Positions 15,277 to 19,542 of a stretch of DNA of 19,542 nt are shown here, piece by piece; the stretch's first letter is position 1, and each line of letters starts with the position of its first letter. The stretch comes from Anaerolineales bacterium (GTDB taxonomy: Bacteria > Chloroflexota > Anaerolineae > Anaerolineales > UBA4823). Made by a program: the position numbers and the translations under genes. The notes beneath the pieces are model-generated. The model saw only the letters and a program-made list of their open reading frames with translations, had not been told where the DNA came from and searched no databases. The stretch covers positions 1-19,542 of the forward strand of contig JALHTN010000685.1 of NCBI GenBank assembly GCA_022865865.1, in the 5' to 3' direction.

Positions 15277-17358
15277 CTATGAAACTTGAGGGAAATCCCA
15301 CTCGGAAGTAAATTTGATTGGTAGAACTGATTCGATTTCAATTGCCAGCGAAAGCGCTGGGATCTTGTATCCATATGTGGGCGAAACCCAACCGGAGACC
15401 GGGGATGCTGAACCAGTCCCGAGAAGGAGTTCACCAGCTCGAATGAGCTGGATGACTGGCTGCCGATGGTTTTCAGGGTTCTCCGTTGCAGGCATAATGC
15501 CAATTTGAAGGCTGATCCAACCTTGTGGAGATCTCAATCGGAACCTCGTTTGCTGGCTGTTTTCATCATCATCAATTTCCCAAGACCAATCTGGCAGCAA
15601 CCAATGTAAACGTGCCCGATATGTTTGATCGGCTCCAGATTTTTTCGAAGGTGGTTGATTTGCTGTCCCAAGTTTGATGTGGTGTTTATTGAAAGACACC
15701 AGATCATCTTGAATGACCCATTTGCCTGATGATTCGCAACTAATCGATCTGCGATGGGTCACCCCGAGCTGGCGATAACCATCGTGCTGACCTACTACTT
15801 TAACCCTCTCTCCCCCTCGATCTGTTATCTGGTCAATGATCTCGGCTTGTGCCCAATCCAGCCACAGGAAACGCCCAGCATGGGTCATCTGGTCGCGTCC
15901 ATCGATAGTAACTGTATTATGAACCCCAGAATGGACCAAAGAATTATCCCAGGGTGGGGGAGCATTATAAAGATATGTGCCCGCATCCAGAGCGACATTA
16001 TGTTCGCGCCACCAAAAATCGAGATGAAGTTGATCTGCGTGGGCAGGGCGGGTATTGAAATGAGCCACCCGGAAACTAGCCCAGGTTGAATTCGATCGAT
16101 CCTGCAGTATGAGATGTGAATCTGGAAAAGCATCCACTTTTAGATTTTCAGGAGACTCCTCACTGGTAAACGGTTCTATTCGATCCTGCTCTGATAACCC
16201 CAGCCAGAAGGCAAATTCATCCCAAGGTCCAGTTGGTAGTGCTCGTTCTCCCAGGAAGGTAATGGCAGCGGCTTGCAGAACAGGGCGGTAATCGGCATAC
16301 GAACAGCTGGCAAGTGGTTGGAAATATGATCCATCATTATGACCGAGATTGGGGACACGGCCAGTCTCAGGATCAACCAAACCCAACAGCCAGTTGGTAG
16401 CGGCTGCCAATCTTTGATTGTTAGCCTCAGAAATAGATCCATCAATGACAGAAACCCATATTGCCAGCTGCAGCATCATACGGTGGTAATTTACACTTTG
16501 CTGGATATAAGTACCGGAACTGGTTATCTGGGTCTCCAAGGCGTGATTAAACCAGCGCCAGCCCATCTTTTTCCATTCATCCGCTTTGGGGTGACCTGGT
16601 AATGCCATTCCCGCGGTGATTAAACCCGCGGCTTCGCTTAAAAGGTGGTTGTTGTTTTGTGCACGCGCATAAATAAGTGTAGCGGGAATACGGGCAGCAT
16701 GATCAGCAATCGCGAAACTGAGCCGGTTTATCCTATCTGGTGTACTGACCTCTGCTGAACAGAAGACTTGATATGCAAATGCAAATGAAATCAAACGGAG
16801 AGCTATTTCCTGACCTGAAACCCAATTTGGTCCCAGGTTGGGTAAATTAATATCCGCGAAGGCTTCGAACTCGCGCCAAAAAGTCTCCACATAACTTTCA
16901 TCACCGCTCAAAATATATGCTCTCATCAGGGTATAAATCCAGGTGAACCTGGCGGGTTCCCAGAGATACTTGATATCCTCAACACCTACTGGGGTTTGTT
17001 CAAGAGTGATGTTTGTCCAGTGATGAAGTGGGAGAGGTACCACCAGATCGAGATCGTGAGGGGCACCCCCAAATAAGCGCACTTTACCATGATTGAGATC
17101 GTTAGCTTCTGCCAAGAGTGCAGAGGCATGGTCTCCAATTAATTTTGTTAAAGCATCGCGGCTGGGAACATTTATCAGTCCCAGGGAAATTTCATGTGCT
17201 TCTGTCTGGAGAGAATCGGTTGGTTCCCGGGCAGGGGTTATGCGGCGCAACCATCCAGTCCGCAAAGCGAGCTGGTAGCAGGTATACAAACCAACTTGCT
17301 CCAGACCGAGCTCGCGGGTGGCTCTAAGAGCGAATACCAGACGTTGAGAAATAGACAC
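15277..17358 (-). CDS. Heparinase II/III-like protein (putative polysaccharide lyase)
   Basis: The 693-residue protein has the two-part layout of heparinase II/III-like proteins: an alpha/alpha-toroid domain (about 60-390) and a beta-sandwich domain (about 405-690). Conserved features are QNNNHLLSEA (234-243), with Asn/His typical of the active cleft, VNYHRMMLQL (289-298) with a candidate catalytic Tyr, GHNDGSYF (339-346), RPAHADQLHLDF (437-448) and HNTVTIDGRDQM (480-491). The family cleaves uronic-acid polysaccharides by beta-elimination, and many homologues lie in exopolysaccharide loci, where they may trim or release the polymer. No signal peptide is visible at the GTG start (17356-17358), which is odd for an enzyme acting on exported polymer. 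The start also has no clear Shine-Dalgarno. The gene lies 28 nt after the hydrolase gene. Confidence 0.9.
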   Translation of the reverse strand: MSISQRLVFALRATRELGLEQVGLYTCYQLALRTGWLRRITPAREPTDSLQTEAHEISLGLINVPSRDALTKLIGDHASALLAEANDLNHGKVRLFGGAPHDLDLVVPLPLHHWTNITLEQTPVGVEDIKYLWEPARFTWIYTLMRAYILSGDESYVETFWREFEAFADINLPNLGPNWVSGQEIALRLISFAFAYQVFCSAEVSTPDRINRLSFAIADHAARIPATLIYARAQNNNHLLSEAAGLITAGMALPGHPKADEWKKMGWRWFNHALETQITSSGTYIQQSVNYHRMMLQLAIWVSVIDGSISEANNQRLAAATNWLLGLVDPETGRVPNLGHNDGSYFQPLASCSYADYRPVLQAAAITFLGERALPTGPWDEFAFWLGLSEQDRIEPFTSEESPENLKVDAFPDSHLILQDRSNSTWASFRVAHFNTRPAHADQLHLDFWWREHNVALDAGTYLYNAPPPWDNSLVHSGVHNTVTIDGRDQMTHAGRFLWLDWAQAEIIDQITDRGGERVKVVGQHDGYRQLGVTHRRSISCESSGKWVIQDDLVSFNKHHIKLGTANQPPSKKSGADQTYRARLHWLLPDWSWEIDDDENSQQTRFRLRSPQGWISLQIGIMPATENPENHRQPVIQLIRAGELLLGTGSASPVSGWVSPTYGYKIPALSLAIEIESVLPIKFTSEWDFPQVS

Positions 17359-17386
17359 GGGTAGTTTTGTAGAAGAATTTATCTGC

Positions 17387-18052
17387 TTAGCTGATAAACT
17401 CGGATAATTTAACCATTATCTGGTTTAGAATTTGGAGAGAATTGAGCGTATCGCCAGGAATTTCTAAACTGTGATCGGCTTGGTCAATGACGAATGTAGT
17501 TGCACAGGACATGGATGTGATCTGGTCAGCAGGTCCTGCTGAAAACGTGCTGTCAGCCTGACTGCCAGCTACAAAGGCAGGTGCCTCAATATTCAGGATC
17601 GCTTGTGATACCGGTGGTAAATGGATTAATGGCGTGAACCAGATAGTTGTTGCACTGGTTAGATTCCGATATTCATTGAGGATAAATGCCATGGTCAGTG
17701 TTCCAAGCGATTTTCCGCAGAGTAATCGCTGGGAATAAGTCCCCGATTGAATGCCTGAGTTCAGCAGCGCGTGCCCATCTTGGATTAACTGCACGGTTTG
17801 TTCTGCTTGGGATAATTGATTGAACTCGGATGATCCATAATTCGACCAGAGCTGCAGTACATCGTATCCCCGGCTTAATAGAAGTTCTGTGGTGTAGTAC
17901 AACAGCGGTTTATCACAAGAATATCGCATCCCAGGATACATAATGGCCAGTTTTTCACTAGTTCTCGCTTGCCGGATGAATTGGTTTGCGACAGCTTGTT
18001 CATGATTTCCAGAAATGTCAAGCGAAGTGATTGTGAATTGATCCCGGCTCAC
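17387..18052 (-). CDS. Alpha/beta hydrolase family protein
   Basis: The 221-residue protein has a compact alpha/beta-hydrolase fold with a complete apparent triad: S115 in the nucleophile elbow GKSLG (113-117), D167 in VAGSQAD (161-167) and H194 in QADHSLE (191-197). An oxyanion-region motif MYPGMRYSCDKPLLYY (38-53) precedes the elbow. It recalls small KANL3/Tex30- or dienelactone-hydrolase-like proteins, but the substrate is unknown. There is no signal peptide. Its GTG start overlaps the TGA stop of the upstream oxidoreductase in a GTGA overlap (18049-18052), so the two are translationally coupled and probably made in fixed ratio. In a polysaccharide locus an esterase or deacylase role is possible, but that is inference from context only. 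Confidence 0.85.
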   Translation of the reverse strand: MSRDQFTITSLDISGNHEQAVANQFIRQARTSEKLAIMYPGMRYSCDKPLLYYTTELLLSRGYDVLQLWSNYGSSEFNQLSQAEQTVQLIQDGHALLNSGIQSGTYSQRLLCGKSLGTLTMAFILNEYRNLTSATTIWFTPLIHLPPVSQAILNIEAPAFVAGSQADSTFSAGPADQITSMSCATTFVIDQADHSLEIPGDTLNSLQILNQIMVKLSEFIS

Positions 18053-19542
18053 GATAGCCCCCTCCCTGGAATGGGGATGATTTCTCCACTGCGCAGGGCA
18101 TCGACTGCGAATATTGAAGCGAGTGACACACCGTATAACTGGTCGTACGGTATGGGTGGCTCATCACGAGCGAGAATGGCTTGTTGAAAGACCTGCCATT
18201 CAGCTTGGTGACCTTTATCCTGACGAAGGCGGGAGCGGTAGACCTGGCTTTTTCCGTTGTGGACTAGCTCCAAAGAACGGAAATCATCCAGCACGGCGAC
18301 CTGCCCGGCTGCGAACACTTCCAGCCGCTCCTTGGCAAAGGATTTATCTCCACTTGCCAGGTAGTCAATGGTTCCCAGCGAGCCGTCAGGGTAATTCAGG
18401 ACCAGGTGAATATTATCTTCCTGGTATCGCCCGGCATCAGGCAGCCCGAAAGCTGCCACAGAGCTGGGAGGCGCACCCACCAGAAAGGTCAGGTAATCAA
18501 TGAAGTGGCAAGCTTCACCGATGATCCTGCCACCACCCTGATTTTGGTCGTGCAGCCAATGGGAAGGCGGCAGGTATCCGGCATTGACTCGGTAGCGCGC
18601 TAAGAGTGGTTCCTGGCGATTACCGAGAAAGGATTTAATGCGTTGGCTGAAGGGAGCGAAGCGGCGATTAAATCCAACCATCAGGAGCTGGGAATTTGCG
18701 GGTACATTTTCCATATCCTTGAAAACAGATTCCAATTCTTCCATTGTGATTGCCAATGGTTTCTCACAAAATACATGCTTTCCAGCTCGCAGGGCTATGA
18801 TCACTTGCTGGGCGTGAAGGTGGTGGCGGGTGAGGATGGCGATGGTGTTAATTCCAGGATCGCTCATGATTTTATCGACATCACCAGTTGCATATTGAAA
18901 GCTAAATTTACCCGCTGCGGTTTGAGCGGGGGCTCCGCTGGCAGAGGCGATGCCGACCAACTCGATAGCGCTGATTTTCTTCACAGCGGGCAGCATCACC
19001 GCCGAGGCAAAATTTCCGGCACCCAATACTCCGAGTTTGAGAATCTTTACATCGGGGAGGGGCTGAGTTTCTGGTGGAGGCTCACCCGGTTGTGATGGTT
19101 CTGATGCGGGAAGATCTTCACTTTGCGGGGATTCATGACTGCCATAGGTCAGTAAAACACCGAGGAAAGGTCCTTTGCCCTTTCCCGTGATCAATTCATA
19201 CGCTTGGGGAGCTTGGTCGATGGGAAAGCGATGGGTGACAAGTGGGCGCACGTCGATTTGTTTGCTGGAGAGCAGGTCGACAAATGCTTCCAGGTTGCGC
19301 CCTTCCGTCCAGCGTACATATCCAAGCGGATAATCCTGGCCTTCCTGCTCGTAAGTGGGGTCATAGCGTCCTGGACCGTAGGAACGCGAGTTGATGAATG
19401 AAAGTTCCTTTTCATAATAGACCTTGCGGGGAAGTTCCAGACCGACTGCCCCTGCGGCAACTACGCGCGCCCTGTCCCGGGCGACTGCACCTGCCAATTC
19501 CACCGGGTCCGTTGAATCCGTGTCAGCGCAGATCAAGATCAC
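18049..19542 (-). CDS. Bi-domain oxidoreductase (Zn-type alcohol dehydrogenase + Gfo/Idh/MocA), N-terminus outside the window
   Basis: The visible 497-residue part is a fusion. Residues 1 to about 132 are the end of a zinc-type alcohol dehydrogenase domain (DPVELAGAVARDRARVV, then GYVRWTEGRNLEAFVDLL). A Pro/Glu/Ser-rich linker (about 134-165) follows. Then comes a Gfo/Idh/MocA domain with GVLGAGNFA (171-179), a nucleotide-binding Rossmann motif, and CEKPLA (259-264), whose EKP is the family's signature. HFIDYLTF (in the EACHFIDYL segment) contributes the usual His. The first codon seen (GTG at the window edge) is an internal Val, since the dehydrogenase N-terminal half must precede it. Such fusions occur in surface-polysaccharide loci next to heparinase-like proteins and are thought to act on nucleotide- or polymer-linked sugars; the substrate is unknown. 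The stop overlaps the hydrolase start. Confidence 0.9.
   Translation of the reverse strand: MILICADTDSTDPVELAGAVARDRARVVAAGAVGLELPRKVYYEKELSFINSRSYGPGRYDPTYEQEGQDYPLGYVRWTEGRNLEAFVDLLSSKQIDVRPLVTHRFPIDQAPQAYELITGKGKGPFLGVLLTYGSHESPQSEDLPASEPSQPGEPPPETQPLPDVKILKLGVLGAGNFASAVMLPAVKKISAIELVGIASASGAPAQTAAGKFSFQYATGDVDKIMSDPGINTIAILTRHHLHAQQVIIALRAGKHVFCEKPLAITMEELESVFKDMENVPANSQLLMVGFNRRFAPFSQRIKSFLGNRQEPLLARYRVNAGYLPPSHWLHDQNQGGGRIIGEACHFIDYLTFLVGAPPSSVAAFGLPDAGRYQEDNIHLVLNYPDGSLGTIDYLASGDKSFAKERLEVFAAGQVAVLDDFRSLELVHNGKSQVYRSRLRQDKGHQAEWQVFQQAILARDEPPIPYDQLYGVSLASIFAVDALRSGEIIPIPGRGLS

Noticed and set aside
1..19542. CRISPR arrays, tRNA or rRNA genes, transposases, toxin-antitoxin pairs, phage or defence genes.
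   Set aside because: Read through on both strands, I saw no regularly spaced direct repeats, no tRNA cloverleaf-like segment and no protein motif of these classes.

Overview
The window reads as ordinary chromosomal DNA of a mid-GC bacterium. The gene complement and protein styles most resemble Chloroflexota, probably class Anaerolineae: dnaK divergent from a dnaA that is not beside dnaN, a sortase with a long cytoplasmic N-terminus, a heparinase-like protein next to a bi-domain oxidoreductase, and an AI-2E family permease. This taxonomic guess rests on family resemblance and was not tested by a search. All interior genes look intact; only the two edge genes (panC on the left, the oxidoreductase on the right) are cut by the window.

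Layout. (1) 1-1529, plus strand: the 3' part of panC followed directly by coaX, two steps on the pantothenate-to-coenzyme A route. (2) 1693-2313, plus strand: tsaC, ending at a strong bidirectional terminator shared with convergent tsaD. TsaC and TsaD are the first and last enzymes of the bacterial tRNA t6A pathway. (3) 2472-6598, minus strand: a close-packed run, in transcription order a four-helix membrane protein, selA (selenocysteine synthase), an M24 metallopeptidase and tsaD. (4) 6686-8584, minus strand: dnaK with its own terminator and a sigma-70-like promoter. (5) 8585-9249: a 665-base non-coding region between divergent dnaK and dnaA. It holds a very AT-rich tract, a near-perfect hairpin, a cluster of GGTGTCAA/TTGACCC repeats, an extended -10 promoter and a long, possibly structured dnaA leader. 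(6) 9250-11511, plus strand: dnaA with a strong terminator, then a nucleoside phosphorylase family gene. (7) 11547-19542, minus strand: in transcription order a bi-domain Zn-dehydrogenase/Gfo-Idh-MocA oxidoreductase, an alpha/beta hydrolase, a heparinase II/III-like protein, a GT4 glycosyltransferase, a sortase, a 66-residue C-terminally anchored protein and an AI-2E family permease.

How the genes fit together. The left two thirds are housekeeping genes: CoA synthesis, tRNA modification, selenocysteine synthesis, chaperone and replication initiator. The right third is a cell-surface polysaccharide module. An oxidoreductase and a hydrolase are translationally coupled by a GTGA overlap. The heparinase-like protein and glycosyltransferase that follow are the pairing often seen in exopolysaccharide or O-antigen loci, and a sortase gene starts 8 nt after the glycosyltransferase stop.

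I found no CRISPR array, tRNA or rRNA gene, intact transposase, phage gene or recognisable defence system. The least explained sequence is the dnaA-dnaK intergenic region. The least explained gene context is the coupling of the sortase to the polysaccharide genes.
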